Shown: piece by piece, positions 22,582 through 34,684 of the stretch
Layout: every line of letters begins with the position of its first letter
Position numbering within the stretch: the stretch's first letter is position 1
Origin: Apodemus sylvaticus
Lineage: Eukaryota; Chordata; Mammalia; Rodentia; Muridae
Direction of reading: 5' to 3'
Assembly (NCBI RefSeq): GCF_947179515.1
Contig: NC_067472.1
Location: forward strand, 83,206,291 to 83,270,290
Length of the DNA stretch: 64,000 bases
The notes under the pieces: model-generated
Database searches by the model: none
Told to the model about the DNA's origin: nothing
Seen by the model: only the letters and a program-made list of their open reading frames with translations
Program-made: the position numbers and the translations under genes

Positions 22582-23330
22582 AAATGATGTTTTGCTGGGG
22601 CACACAGATGAAAGGATGTCTTGCTAAAGTAGACACGTGAAAGAATGTTTTCCTGAAGCAGACACAGGTGAAGGGATGTTCTGCTAAAGCAGACACGTGG
22701 AAGGGCCTGAGATGGAGGAGTACAAATGTGACCCCACAGACAGTGGGGGACAAGCAGTGAGCATTGGTTTGGGTTGCTCTGCCTCACTATTCTTCTCTAA
22801 CAACACACATGGATTGGTTCACCTTATGTGGCATTGTTGAGCTCAACTTGTGGTAACTCTGCCATGGAGAGAAACTCACCCAAGAGCTGCTCATGAGGTT
22901 CCTGTGGCAGCTTGCTACTTCTGTGGCCTCACATCAGTCTGATTGGAGAGCCTGGCAGTTTCGTCAGGGATGAACTACAGCTGCTAGTTCATGCCTGGTG
23001 TCTGCCTGCTTAGAAGACTGGTCTGCAGCTGCTGAGTTGCATTTGGTGTTTGCTACAGGACTCAACTGCTGAGAAAGAAGATCAAGCTTCTCCGTCCCTC
23101 ACCCCAAAGAACTATTGCTGAACAGGTCCACTTTCCCCACATCCTAATAACTTTTCTCTTCCTCTGCCTCTGCTGGATGGTGGGCTAGAGGAGAGGTTGA
23201 ACCCTTATTAAGGGGGAGGGAAGGGGGCTGATGGGACTTTCGGGGAGTGGGGATCCAGAAAAGGGGAAATCATTTGAAATGTAAATAAAAAAATATATCG
23301 AATAAAAAAATAATTTCCTAGAAAAAAAAA
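22582..23330 (+). repeat. Rodent LTR-like element with 29-31 bp tandem repeats and an L1-type tail
   Basis: Four tandem units of 29-31 bases span 22582-22699. About 500 bases of sequence that I recall as repetitive in rodents follow. The block ends in 'gaaatcatttgaaatgtaaataaaaaaatatatcgaat', the characteristic end of rodent L1 and related elements. An A-run follows at about 23357-23374. The family name is uncertain. Confidence 0.6.
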
Positions 23331-23689
23331 TAAAAACACAACCCTATGCAGACATCAAAAAAAAAAAAAAAAAAAGTAGGTTGCAAAAAAATGTATGCCT
23401 ACAATGGGCAGTCTCCCTTGATACTCTCGGTTCTCTTCTTGACTGTTCTCTTGCCCTTTAGTCATGGGGTATTGTGATTATCATTACAACCTAGGTGGGG
23501 TTGTCCAAAGAGTCAAAACGTGGTCCTACCAAATATCTACCCAATCAGGCCTATCCCTCAGGGAGGTAGGTGAAGTCAAGATTAGACCTCACATCTGTGT
23601 GGCTGAGTTTGATGGATGAGGGAAGAAACATTATCACAGGAAAGAGCTCTTTGGGGGACTCTGAGGTGAAGGGTAAGATTTTATATTAA

Positions 23690-24010
23690 CTGATGCTCAG
23701 ACTTAGTCTCTGGATGACCATGGGCATGTTATTTTCTCATGGGTCTGAGTATGTTTCATTACATGTATAGGAAAATAAATATTAACTCCTCTCTCTCCAG
23801 GGTGCAATTAGCTTAGTTAAGTTCACAAAGGTCTACATTTTCTAGGAAAAGGAAACAATTTGGCTAACAGGGATGACTTGTTATAGTTATAAATAGCATA
23901 ATGAATACAGCCCTGCATCTTCGTTCTGTTATATTCCCTGGGTGAGTCATGTAGACAAATCTCTAGCCCTCTGTTCATCTGTTGGATGAAGGAGTTGAAT
24001 TCCCTTTCCA
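23690..24010 (+). repeat. MIR-like fragments
   Basis: Two short MIR-like segments: 'ctctggatgaccatgggcatgttattttctcatgggtctgag' near 23715, and 'gggtgagtcatgtagacaaatctctagccctctgttcatctgttgga' near 23940-23985. Confidence 0.5.
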
Positions 24011-24769
24011 AGGCAGTCTTCCGATCCTTGACTTGTATCACATTCCACTAATTATTGCCAGACCTCCTAACAGTTCCATGCTCTCTCAGAGCATGGGCGT
24101 GTCCCATCATCATTTCAACTCAATCGCTGACTTCTCTTCCAGGGATCAGTACAAAGTCACGCACCTGGCAAGTGATTCTGGAACTCTGTTTGGTCCAGGC
24201 ACCTGCTAAAATTCCAACTATCTGAAGGGAGCCTGATTTGATCCATAATTTGATGGACTTTCCATGGGGATAGGAGCATATGGAAAGAGGTCTCAGACTG
24301 TGTTTCTAAATGACTCTGGGCTACCCATCAGCTACTATATGAACACACCCTAGTATTTTTGTTACAATCTCTGCAAACTCTGCTTCCATAGAGATGCACA
24401 GAGAACCTCCAGAATGGATGAGGGAAGCATCTCTTCTTTCCAGAGCCCAACCCCAGATCCTCCTTTGGATGCTAAGCTGCCCTCCTCTAAGTCCAGGTCT
24501 GCTGTCTCTGTTAGCCTTGAAACCCAAGCTTTCAGAAGAAGGAGATTTGCACCTTTTCCAGTTGTGCCAGTGGACTGTAAAAGGTGTGAACACAGGAGCT
24601 ATTTGCTACAGTATTTTAAAATGTGAAGTCATTTGGATTGCACAAAGTTTCAGTCTTTTCCTATTATGTAATAAACTCCATTAGTTGTCATGGCTTTTTT
24701 CCCTTAGTGAGAGTCCAGGCCTTACCAGGTGATCCGAATTCATCCAATAATCTTCCCAAGGATTTTAGG

Positions 24770-24985
24770 CAGTAAAGAGTTCAGAGTTCAAGTTCTGTCC
24801 CTGCCACCCTCTACTGCTAGACTGTCAATATGTCTTTAACATCTTCAAGCTCCCCAGCTCATCTGTAACACGGTGATAACAATACCTATGCCAAAATGCT
24901 GTTGTGAGTCACATGAGGCAACACTTGAAAGACACGTAGGACAGTGTCCACCACAGGCAAGAATTCAATACGCTCTCTAACGTGT
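24770..24985 (+). repeat. MIR SINE
   Basis: Full MIR order: 'gagttcaagttctgtccctgcca', 'tactgctagactgtcaatatgtctttaacatcttcaagctcc', 'catctgtaacacggtgataacaatacc' and 'gctgttgtgagtcacatgaggc'. Confidence 0.75.
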
Positions 24986-25452
24986 TTGAATAATACAGGT
25001 TTTGTGAGAATTATTTTAAGTCACAACATTCAAACAGCTATTGTCCTCTTGAGTATTTGGTACTTTGGAGGTGTTAAGTTGGAGTTAAGTTCAAAGCTTA
25101 AATAAATCATACCTAGTAAAACTTAGATCCCTTCCTTAAGCCTTGAATTTGGAGTCTGAATAGCAAACACACAAAGGTTACACTTTCTGGCTTCGATTCA
25201 GAAATGTCAGGACATCAAACACACCTTCCGCCACATGCACACAGCGACACTTGCTCATACTGTATAAAGGGCAATTGGGTCTGGAGGAGAATGTCACAGC
25301 AATGGAGCTGCAGCTCATTATGGAGTGCTGAAGCTTTTGACTTCGTAAACAATGCTTTTAAGTGATGGAACCGTGGAGAAAGCAAGTCCTGTGGGTGTGA
25401 GCTCTTCTGGAAGCAGTGGCACTGTGGGGCTCTCAGAGGGCGTGGGCAACTT

Positions 25453-25762
25453 TGTATGTGTGTGTGTCTGTGTGTGTGTCTGTGTGTGTGCACATTCACA
25501 CATTCACACGTGGAGGTCAGAAGACTACTTCATGTGTTGGTCCTCCATGTCTATCTTATTTTAGGCAGGGTCTTCTTGTTCACAACTGCATAGACAAGGT
25601 GAACTGATCCTCAGGCTCCTGAGGATTTCCTATCTCTGTCTCCCATCTCCTGGATGTTACAAACCATCCTGTGTCCATCGTAGAAATGGATTCTAGAAAT
25701 TTGAATTCTGGTTGTCATGCTTGTGCTGCAAGCTCTCTACCCACTAAGCCATCTCCTTGGAC
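25453..25762 (-). repeat. B3-type SINE with (TG)n at its edge
   Basis: (TG)n with CTGTG variants at 25453-25493 precedes 'cacgtggaggtcagaagactacttcatg'. The block ends '...tctctacccactaagccatctccttggaccc', the reverse complement of the tRNA-like head. About 100 bases of other sequence may be inserted in the middle. Confidence 0.65.
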
Positions 25763-26049
25763 CCAGCTGATTATCATCATAGTTTTGGAAATTGCATGGA
25801 ACTCAAAAGGCTTGGACTTTATAGCTAGAAAGATGTTTAGGCTCTCCTGATGGGGAGATGTCTTGAAACTATGAGGCTTTATGTAAATAGTGAAGATAAG
25901 AATACTTAACAAGAGTGGAAATGACAGGAGTCAGCCTGTGGAAGGCGTGGGAGGCCTGACATGCAGGCTAGAGAGGAAAGGAGAAACCAAGCAAGCTATC
26001 ATGTCTCTGTGGGCTGCATGTTTGTTCACAGACAATGCAAGGAGTTAGA

Positions 26050-26285
26050 GAAAGATGATCTACTTAGGTACTGGAAATTGAATGCAGGGTCTCTTGCTTG
26101 CTAGGCAAACGCTAGCGTGGAACTTTATATTTAGTAGTCTTTTTATTTTTTAATTTGAGACATGTATCACTGTGATTGCACAGGCTAGCCTGAATTCGTT
26201 CTGACCAAAGCAGGTCTTGAACCTACTAGTCCAAGTCTTCTGAGTAGCTGGGGTCACAGGCCTGTGCCAGCAGGACCAGCTGAAA
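26050..26285 (-). repeat. B4-type SINE, diverged
   Basis: The tRNA-related part 'gaatgcagggtctcttgcttgctaggcaaacgctagc' lies beside B1-like text 'gagtagctggggtcacaggcctgtgcc'. Both are in reverse orientation. Confidence 0.5.
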
Positions 26286-26926
26286 GGTGACCTTAAAATT
26301 TACTTCTCAGAGAGAATTGATGACCAGACCGCTCATGTTTCCAGATACTAATGTTGCCACATGCACCAGAAGGAGGGCATGTCTAATCACATGTCAGCAC
26401 TCAAGACTCCCTGCACTTCATAGAGCGGGATGTGCTGTGGCTGCCCTCCCCTCCCCATGCCCTTCAGTCAGCTGCTTCAACACTGCTCCCTGGATAAGCT
26501 GATCCCAGGGTCATAGTAAAACACAAGCATGCAAGAAGGCCCAGGCCAAAGATACCCCCTACTACTGCATAGCAACATTCTAAGAGACATCTTCCAAGCA
26601 TGAGAATGCCCTTGCCAAAGCTCTCAATAGTCACCGAGACTACAGTATGCTCTCACTGACAGAAGGAATACAATCTACAACCTACAGGGTGACCATAACC
26701 ACTCTGTGGCCTGGGAGCAGTGCTCTGAGCCACAGGCACTCTTTTGATAGCTATTGTCTCGGTTGATACTTCTTGTACTCTGGGCTACCAGCCCCTCTAC
26801 TTCAAGAACAATTGTGTGATCCATAGGGATTCCTGTTCTCCCATCCTTTGTGCCATAGAGGTACTGAGTTGCCTACAAGATACCAGGAACTGGAGACAGG
26901 TTGAGGATGCTGAAGTGACCCTAGAG

Positions 26927-27128
26927 CAGTGGTCCTCAACCTTCCAAAAGCTGAGATCCCTTAACACAGTTCCTCTTGTAGTGGAACCAACCATAAATTA
27001 TTTTTGTTGATATTTCATAAATGTAATGTTGCTACTGTTATGAACTGGAACATGAATATCCGATATACAGGCTAGTATCGAAAGGTGACCCTTGTGGGGT
27101 CACGATGCACACAGGTTGAGAACCACTG
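26927..27128. mobile_element. URR1-type hAT DNA transposon remnant
   Basis: Ends are inverted: 'cagtggtcctcaacctt' at the left and 'aggttgagaaccactg' at the right. Internal text 'gttgctactgttatgaactgg' matches this rodent non-autonomous hAT family. Flanks ccctagag and cctaaaga are only an approximate 8 bp target duplication. It has no coding capacity. Confidence 0.85.
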
Positions 27129-27429
27129 CCTAAAGACTCCCAGTTGGCTCCATCCTGCCCTTGTTCCCACAGCATCCTGCCTGGATTGTTAATAGATTTC
27201 ATGACTGTTCTCAGTTTCACATGTGTCCCCTCACTGGCCAATATAATCCTTTAAATCCCAGTGTTAGGTTACTATTTCTCTGCTCACAGGTTGGATTAAA
27301 AGCCAAAGATCTTGTAGTGCTCAGTACCTGCTTCCTGCCCCAGGGTCTCTCTGTTTTTCTCCTTACCCACTGGGCTCAGATGCCCAGGATCTCATGTCCA
27401 CAAGACATGTCTGGTATGCTCTGTTTACA

Positions 27430-27790
27430 GCCTTTGAATGTGTTTCTAACACTGTACTCATGCCCCAAGCCTCATACAGACACAGCTCCCTCCCTCATCT
27501 TCTTCGCTTTGCTCAAGTGTCACGTTCTCCACGATATCTTCCTCCCACCTTACTTAAAGTCTCTTCTTCTCCATCCTGGACCTCCCAGACTCCATGGCTG
27601 CTTTTGTTCACACTGTCATGCTCATCAATTTATAATACCTTACGTATTTCACTTGCCTGCTGGACCACTGTTTCTGCCAGACAGATACGAACTTCTGTGC
27701 TATTTATTACCATGTTCCCAAGACCTACACGCTACTGACCTTATCCTCTGCCAAATGGGAGGCTTAGCACCCAGCATCATTCCCAATAGA
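27430..27790 (+). repeat. L2 LINE 3' end
   Basis: 'tttgctcaagtgtcacgttctccacgatatcttcctccc' and 'ttgcctgctggaccactgtttctgcc' follow the L2 3'-end order. A 239-codon open frame crosses it by chance. Confidence 0.6.
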
Positions 27791-28473
27791 GAATGTACTT
27801 CTGTGTCTCTGAGTCCTCAGCCCACCACATGCTCAATATGGAAGGGCATATGCTGCCACCTCTCTCCCACTGCACACTGACCACAACAGCTTAAGGCACA
27901 TTTCACCATGACATCCCTTTGATACCACCCTCCTCTTACTATACATAAGACCCTGCTGACAATAGGCTCTGTCATCCCACTCATGGCCAGCTGCACCATG
28001 GCGCTCAGGGTTCTAGTCCCTGCTATACAACATAAGAGTTCCTGGGCCAGCAGCAGGGAGCATGGAAGGAATGCAAAACCTCAGGATCCACCCTCAGCAA
28101 CCTGTACCAGACTCTACATTTGCACCAGACTTCCAGGTGACTTGTGCACGTGGAAAGGGAACACTGCATTGAGCCACCTGCACAAGGACAGACAGCAGCA
28201 CCCTGCAGCCCGCACCATGCACCACACCTCCAGATCCTTCTGCAGCATCCTCTCCCTGTACACTGCTCAGCCTAAAGAAGCCATGACGGCTTGCAGTGCA
28301 GCAGGCAAATTATAGCCCTGTATAAACACAGCAGTAACTCACACAACAACCAATTTATCGGAGACACCCTGCTATCCATAAGAAAATCATCTTTCACTCT
28401 AACATACAGTCTTAAAGGAGCCTTTATGCCCCACAACATGGTATGTTACAGCATCCCATTTCATGGCCATTCA

Positions 28474-28870
28474 TTCATTCATTCATTCATTCAGTAAAAA
28501 TTTTCTAGCATCCATTATGTGCTAAAACTTAGGCTAGGCTTTGACTCTGATGGTGAAAAAAGAAAAAAAAAACCTAACACAGTCTTGTCAAAACGACAGA
28601 TGTTAAATTGAGCACACAATCGCAAGAACATGAAATGAGTTTGTGAAGCAGGTCCCTACTCAGGAATGAGGAGGAGCCTCCCTGAGGAGGTGATGTTCTT
28701 TGGATTTAATGAGGTAGCACCTAGCCTCCAGGAGAGGAAGAGGAGGCTGGGAAGGGCTGTGGGCATCCCAGACAATGGTTTCGCATAGGTAAAGCTAGCA
28801 AAGAGAGAAAAGGCTGAGTGTTAGAGAAATAAGAGAAATCCAGGAGTGCTGGTCCTTTGGGCTAGGGGGC
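28474..28870 (+). repeat. (CATT)n plus ancient interspersed repeat
   Basis: Six CATT units are followed by 'agcatccattatgtgctaaaacttaggctaggc' and 'gaggagcctccctgaggaggtgatgttctttgg'. It resembles the same unnamed old mammalian repeat type as the block at 13290-13870. Confidence 0.45.
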
Positions 28871-29007
28871 CAGACTGTGGGAGGGACTCGAAGGCCATAT
28901 ATGCCAAAGACCCATGGGCATTATTATGAGGTATCAGAAAGCTGGTATGGGGTTGCAAGGAAGAGACTGATGTGACCAGATACACATTAAAGACACTACT
29001 GTATGGC

Positions 29008-29376
29008 GCTGGGGGGACAACTCAGTCAGCAGACAGCTTACCATACAAGCAGGGGGACCCGAGTTCAGATCTCCAGCACCCATGTAGAAACATCCAGGCA
29101 TGATGGTGTGCATTTGTAATCCTAGTGCTGATGCTGAGAGGGGGCAGAGACAGGAGGATTCCAAGAGGCTTGCTGGACCAGTCAGCTTACATGAAACATT
29201 ATAGCATAGATTGAGAACTCTGTCTCAAAAGAATAAGGTGGGGTGGGCCAGAGGTAGAAACTCAAAGTTGACAACCAGCCTCTATGTCCATGAGCACGTG
29301 TGCCTCAGCCCATAGGATCTGTCTCTCTGTCTCTGTCTGTCTGTCTGTCTCCCTCTCTCTCTCTCACACACACACA
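29008..29376 (+). repeat. RSINE1/B4-type SINE with simple-repeat tail
   Basis: 'ggggggacaactcagtcagcagacagcttacc', 'cccgagttcagatctccagcacccatgtag' and 'ctctgtctcaaaagaataaggtgg' fit RSINE1. (CTGT)n, (CT)n and (CA)n follow at about 29322-29376. Confidence 0.8.
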
Positions 29377-29811
29377 CTACTTTGTTGCCTATGACAATAC
29401 AACGAACCTAGTATATTTTAGTACAGTCTCAAACAATGCACTGTCAAGCTACTCCTTGCCACAATAAAAGAACAAACAAAACCCATTTAAAGTGATTTTA
29501 ACGAACCACCCATAATAGCACCCTTCACTGGTGTTTGAATACAGGCCTCTGCTTCTGCCCTGCGCTTTCTCTCCCTCAGCTCACTTAATAGCATGCATGA
29601 ATCAGGCACGCTGACAGGTACACACGTGCTTTTTAATATCCCACCAGGCAATGAGACTCTGCACACTTGCCACAGGCATTTCAGAGATGACAGGCAGATA
29701 AGAAGATAAGGATGGGGAAGCACAGGTCCTGGGCTGGGGGGTGGGGACAAGAAGAACTGGATCAGCAATGTAAGAGGAACATTAGCAGGAAGAATCAAAT
29801 AGGTGGGTGGG

Positions 29812-29812
<1 letters not shown>

Positions 29813-29866
<54 letters not shown>

Positions 29867-29893
29867 ACGCACACGCACACGCACACACACACC
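29813..29893. repeat. (CA)n microsatellite with CACGCA interruptions
   Basis: About 80 bases of CA with four regularly spaced CG-containing units, ending just before a B1-like sequence. Confidence 0.97.
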
Positions 29894-29924
29894 ATACACA
29901 CTTCAGATTGTTGTGGTTCACATG

Positions 29925-30005
29925 CCTGTTATCTCAGCACTTGGGAGTCTGAGGCTAGAGGATCATAAGTTTAAGGCGAGCCTGGTCTCCACAGCCCCCA
30001 AAACA
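29925..30005 (+). repeat. B1-like SINE fragment
   Basis: 'ggttcacatgcctgttatctcagcacttgggagtctgaggctagaggatcataagtttaaggcgagcctggtctcc' matches the B1 left part. Confidence 0.7.
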
Positions 30006-30093
30006 AAATAATTTAAAAATACAAGAATAAAGTGTTGCATATTCACCAAATACATAGATACACAGAAGATTTATTTTCTTGCCATTATACTCT

Positions 30094-30462
30094 GTGGTGG
30101 TTTGAATGAGAATGTGCCCTATAGGCTCAGAGCTTTGAATGCTCGACTCCAGTTGGTGGAACTGTTTGTGTATGTTTAGGAGGTGTGGCCTTGCTGAAGG
30201 GGGCGTGGCCTAGCTGATGGAGGTGTGTCACTGGGGTTTTGAGGTTTCAAAGTCATGTGTCATTTCCAGTTCATTTTTTCTGATCTAGGCTTGCTGTTCA
30301 AGACATGAGCCCTCAGCTTTTGCTTCAGTTACCATGCCTGCTGCTTGCTGCCACGAGAGACACTCATTTCTCTGGAACCACAAGCCAAAATCAATTCTTT
30401 TCTTCTATAAATTGCCTTGGTCATGGTGTTTTATTACAGCAATAGAAAGTAAACTGATATAC
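30094..30462 (+). repeat. ORR1-type MaLR solo LTR
   Basis: Nearly complete LTR. It starts 'tgtggtggtttgaatgagaatgtgccc', continues 'tttaggaggtgtggccttgctgaagg' and ends 'ttgccttggtcatggtgttttattacagcaatagaaagtaaactga'. Confidence 0.92.
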
Positions 30463-31040
30463 TTTCTGAATGACATAACAACTCTTTACATATCATTTGC
30501 TTTTGTTATATATAGTAAGTGATCTAGAAATGATTTAAAGTAGAATATGTGTAAGTTACATTCAAATACTACCTATTTCATAGGAGAGACTTGAGCCTCT
30601 GTGGATTTTGGTATCCTCAAACCAATACTCCATAGATACTGTGGGAAAAGTGAGTTTCTAAATCTATCCAGGGAGACCAAGGTGAGCTCTTCTACCCTGA
30701 GGACCAGTGGTAAAACATCTGGAAACATACCCTGGTCTGCTTACTGTGTTTTGAAAGGCATTACTAAACCCATATAGAATAATTCAGGATTTTGTATGGT
30801 TGGAAATAATATAAAATGCTCAGCAGTTTCCGGCTTTTGTTGACAGTCACTAACAATTATTCAGTTACACAATTAATATGAGAAGAATTATTGATGTTAG
30901 TGGTTTAACTATTGATGGAATTCGTTGATAGTAATCAATGATAAAGGCAGAAGACAACTACCCTTTCCTGACTGTCTTCTAAGAGCCAGACATAGGCTGG
31001 AGGTGCACTGAGTGAATTTAAGTATACGTGTATGCATGCA

Positions 31041-31114
<74 letters not shown>
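31041..31114. repeat. (TG)n(GA)n compound microsatellite
   Basis: A TG run passes directly into a GA run, the same order and strand as at 5962-6062 and 60596-60719. Confidence 0.97.
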
Positions 31115-31116
<2 letters not shown>

Positions 31117-31647
31117 AACTCAGATCCTTGTGCTTATGTGGCATTTTTTCAAATGAAATAACTCTCTAGCCTGTAAGCCCTGTATATTCATGACCCTTAG
31201 CAAGAATAGTCACAAATAACTTTCCAGTCAAAATGGACTCTTAACTACTCACAAATAGTACTAACAGGAACTGGCTAAATGTCACCCCAACTTGATCCAT
31301 CAACACGCCCCAAGGTTACAAACTAGCAGTCCACAAGCCACATGTGGGCCATGGATATGTTTTTATTTGCCCTGAACTGTTTAATTTTTAAACATATTCT
31401 GCCAATTATGAAGAAATAGTGAGATTTCAGCTAAGAAGTGCCATCCCCAGCTTCAAATGAGAGCGTGAAGCCTCAGCTTCCTCTTTGGCCTCCTTGCCTC
31501 CCCCTGTAGCTTGCAGCTTTCTTTCTTCCTTTAAAGTGTGTGAAACTCAGTCTCTGATGTATGCCAGAAGCCATTGTCTGATTCCCAAATGGCCGAAAAC
31601 CAATCTCCCTCCTGTAACTAGCTGTTTTCTCTGCCACCTTCCTCTGG

Positions 31648-31648
<1 letters not shown>

Positions 31649-31706
<58 letters not shown>

Positions 31707-31730
31707 TGCTGCTGCTGCTGCTGCTGCTGC
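31649..31730. repeat. (CT)n(CTG)9 compound repeat
   Basis: About 54 bases of CT are followed by nine perfect CTG triplets. On the Prkcb sense strand this reads (CAG)9 then (AG)n, inside an intron. Confidence 0.97.
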
Positions 31731-32109
31731 TTGAGCGATGTTCTCAGCCTACAGCATGTCTCAGATTCTCTGCAGGGCTTCCTGGACCCACAGCATCCCA
31801 CCCTGCTACCAGCATTTCTGATTCAGGATGCCTAGGTTGAATCCTAGCAGTTTATTTTGAACATGGTTCAGATGGAAGCTGTTGCTGCTGGTCCGGGAAG
31901 ACCATTTGAAAACCACTGATGTACAATTCTAACACAAGGTCCTAATGTCCAGTGGCTTCAGTGTGAATCAGCATGGGCAAAGTAAGAAAAGGAGAGGCTC
32001 ACATTCTGAGACCTTATAAATAGCTTTGCAAAACCCAAGTGGAGGGGTACGCTGAGAGAAGGATTGCAGGGATAAATGCAAACAGAAAGACTGGAAGAGC
32101 TTGAATCTC

Positions 32110-32330
32110 CAGAAGCCAGGCAAATGCTGAGTTCATGTGGCAGTCCATCTGTAATCCCAGAGTTTTGGAGGCTGAGGCAGCATCCTCAGAACAACTTGTT
32201 TAACTAGACTAGTTCTGTTAGTGATCTGGGGTTTTACTGAGAGACCCTGGCATGGTCAACATGGTGAAAAATAATCAAGGCAGAATCCAGAAGTCAGCTT
32301 CAGGCCTCCACATGCACATGCACACCTCCT
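32110..32330 (+). repeat. B4-type SINE, diverged
   Basis: 'gcagtccatctgtaatcccagagttttggaggctgaggcag' then 'cagcttcaggcctccacatgcacatgcac' fits a B4-type SINE running into the CA-rich array. Confidence 0.6.
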
Positions 32331-32654
32331 GTACACAAATATGCACACAACCACATATACACCTCAGCATTTAAACACACATACTCACACATACACTCAC
32401 ACACACATACACACATGCACATACATGCATAAACATGCATAGACACACACGCACACTCATGTGCATATATGCACACAGATGTGCATATACGCACACCTTG
32501 GCATTTAAACAAGCACACACACACACTCATACACACATACTCACATGCACACACATGCATAAACATGCATACATACACATGCACAAACATGTATACATAT
32601 TCATATGCATGCACACACAAACACGCATGTGCATATACACACACCTCAGCATTT

Positions 32655-32702
<48 letters not shown>
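32331..32702. repeat. CA-rich array with higher-order repeats
   Basis: CA and CATA units with three spaced copies of a core like 'cctcagcatttaaac' at 32362, 32496 and 32644 (spacing 134 and 148 bases). A pure CA run ends the array. Confidence 0.9.
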
Positions 32703-32705
<3 letters not shown>

Positions 32706-32969
32706 CTACTGGGTCTTACTTTCAAATCACCAGTTTGTTGAACAAAGAGCCTGCTTATCCCTTCCAAGTTACCTTTCAATTTATTCCCAATGGGTTCAGT
32801 AAAGGCAGCTATACTGCCAAGGACATGTAACGCCATCTTCACCCCAACACTGAGCACAGACACTACCTTTAAGAAACAGTACTACTAACTTGCCCCTCAA
32901 AGACCCTAAACCCAAAATACTAACTACTCAATGACATCACTGATTACTATAATCAACTATCCTTGAGAA

Positions 32970-33180
32970 TTTGTCATGAACCAAGCCCATCCCAAGTGCT
33001 TTCTATATCACAATGATCCTCTGATGCAGAAACTATTACCTTGCTACACTACAGAGATGAAAAAGTAATTAGGTCAGAGAGCACTTGACTAGTCCAAGAT
33101 CACAGGCTCTAAAATAGTCAAGAGACAGAGTCTACTTGTCGATGGTCAGATGCTGCTATTAGGAATGCCACGCTCCAGCC
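32970..33180 (-). repeat. MIR SINE
   Basis: 'ccaagtgctttctatatcacaatgatcctctgatgcagaaactattacc' then 'gagatgaaaaagtaattaggtcagagagcacttgactagtccaagatcacag' is the reverse complement of MIR. Confidence 0.7.
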
Positions 33181-33599
33181 TGTGGCTTTGTTTTAAGATG
33201 AATGATAATGACACTCAAAAGTGATGTCATATGGGTGTGCTCTCAGGGGGGCTTTAATCCAGATGCCTGAGCTCCAGATATAATCTCACAAACTTCCAGA
33301 AGGATCTAGAGAGAGTGTGTCTCTGCTGGACTTTCTGGGAAGATTGATTTGGTATTAAACTAGAATGTTCAACAGCAGGACTGGCTGTTTCCATTGGAGC
33401 TGGCTTCTTAGCACTCAGATCTATCTAGAACAAGGCTCAGCAGGGCTGCAGCAGAGATGGGACAGCTCTACAACGTTGTAAGAATCACTTGAGAGATTTT
33501 CTCATACTACTGCCCTTTTTCCCTAGGCACAGAAAGCTTCCAGTGGAGTTAGACCACTCACGGCATGGATTCTCCCTTCGCTCCATACCACAGCAGTTG

Positions 33600-33775
33600 G
33601 GTGACTGTGGTCAAAGTGCCTTAACCTCTGAGTCTCCCCTTTCTTCTCCCACATGCCAGAATAATAGTTCCCACCCTGTAGGCTGTTGTGAGGGTTTAAT
33701 TAGATGCTGTAAATGAAATGCTCAACATGGCATCTAGCACATAATAAATGCTCATGAAATTAACAATTATCACAC
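33600..33775 (+). repeat. MIR SINE
   Basis: 'gggtgactgtggtcaaagtgccttaacctctgagtctcccc', 'ggctgttgtgagggtttaattagatgc' and 'catctagcacataataaatgctcatgaa'. Confidence 0.75.
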
Positions 33776-34684
33776 TAAAATAACTATCATCACCTTTCTT
33801 GTCTGAACACTGAGACCCTTATGACTGCAAGTTTCAATGACAATGTTTATACTCCCTTTACAACCTCAGTCAGTAGTTTCACAACACATAATAAAGTCAC
33901 CAGGTCTGCGCTGTACTTTGCATCAACAAAGAAACATCTACCTCCTAAAATCACCGGTTCTAATTCATCTAGGTACAAACTCCTCCTCCCGCTTGCCAGA
34001 ACCTGGCAAGGACCCTGCTGGGTCTTTGGGGCTGCAAGTTTTTCCCAGCAACTGTGGGGAATGGGAAGTTTATTCTGACGTCACAACTGTATGATCACAT
34101 AATCTACACCGCAGCCTTATGGAAGTCTGTGCGTCTGCTTCTTTCTCCTTCACCCAGGGAAAGGGCTGGCTGGTGAGCCATTCCCAGTTACGGACTCAGA
34201 GGTAGTACTGTAAGTTTCAGAATTGAATTTAAATACCATTGAGACAAACAACATGACCTTTTCAATGTCAGTCTGAAGAGAAAATGACACAGTTGAACTG
34301 AGGAAGGAAGGAGGGCAAAATTAGATTCTTCATCACAATTCTGAAGTAAGTCTGGACTCTCTTCACCCAAGAACCATTCCCTCCCCCCTCCCCCCAACCC
34401 TTCAAGGTGGCAGCTCAGACAGTTACAATAATTGAATCAAAGCAACAACAACAACAACAAAAGCTCTCTGTATCAATTGTCTCTCCCTTATGTACAGAGG
34501 CCTGGCTTTGCAATAATTGCCATGTTGGTATCCAGGGACTTGGTGCACACAGGGGGAGAGGCACCTACAGACACATTCAAGTCGATGCATTGATGTCCAC
34601 GCCTCAAAGAGAATTCAGAGCATGCGCACACCAAAGAAAGAGCATATTGTGGAAGACTGGCCAGCCGCAGAGAGCTATACTTAC

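Larger units (their letters stand above)
9446..34684 (-). other. Prkcb large intron between last shared exon and beta-II exon, 25,239 bp
   Basis: This is the largest intron in the window, running from GTAAGT at its high end to CTCTCATAG at its low end. It is dense in rodent SINEs, MaLR LTRs, two L1-derived tails, L2/MIR fossils and simple repeats, which are listed separately. Stretches without a recognised element include 9500-10250, 13900-15100, 17000-18400, 20560-21380, 21960-22560, 24010-24760, 27800-28470, 30480-31030 and 33780-34680. I found no exon in them on either strand. Confidence 0.8.

Noticed and set aside
22582..22699. CRISPR-like array of 29-31 base repeats
   Set aside because: The units are adjacent without spacers and lie in a vertebrate LTR-like element.
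27161..27880. Plus-strand open frame of 239 codons
   Set aside because: It runs across an L2 3'-end fossil and unique flanks, shows no domain or signal peptide pattern, and has no splice or promoter context. Chance open frame.
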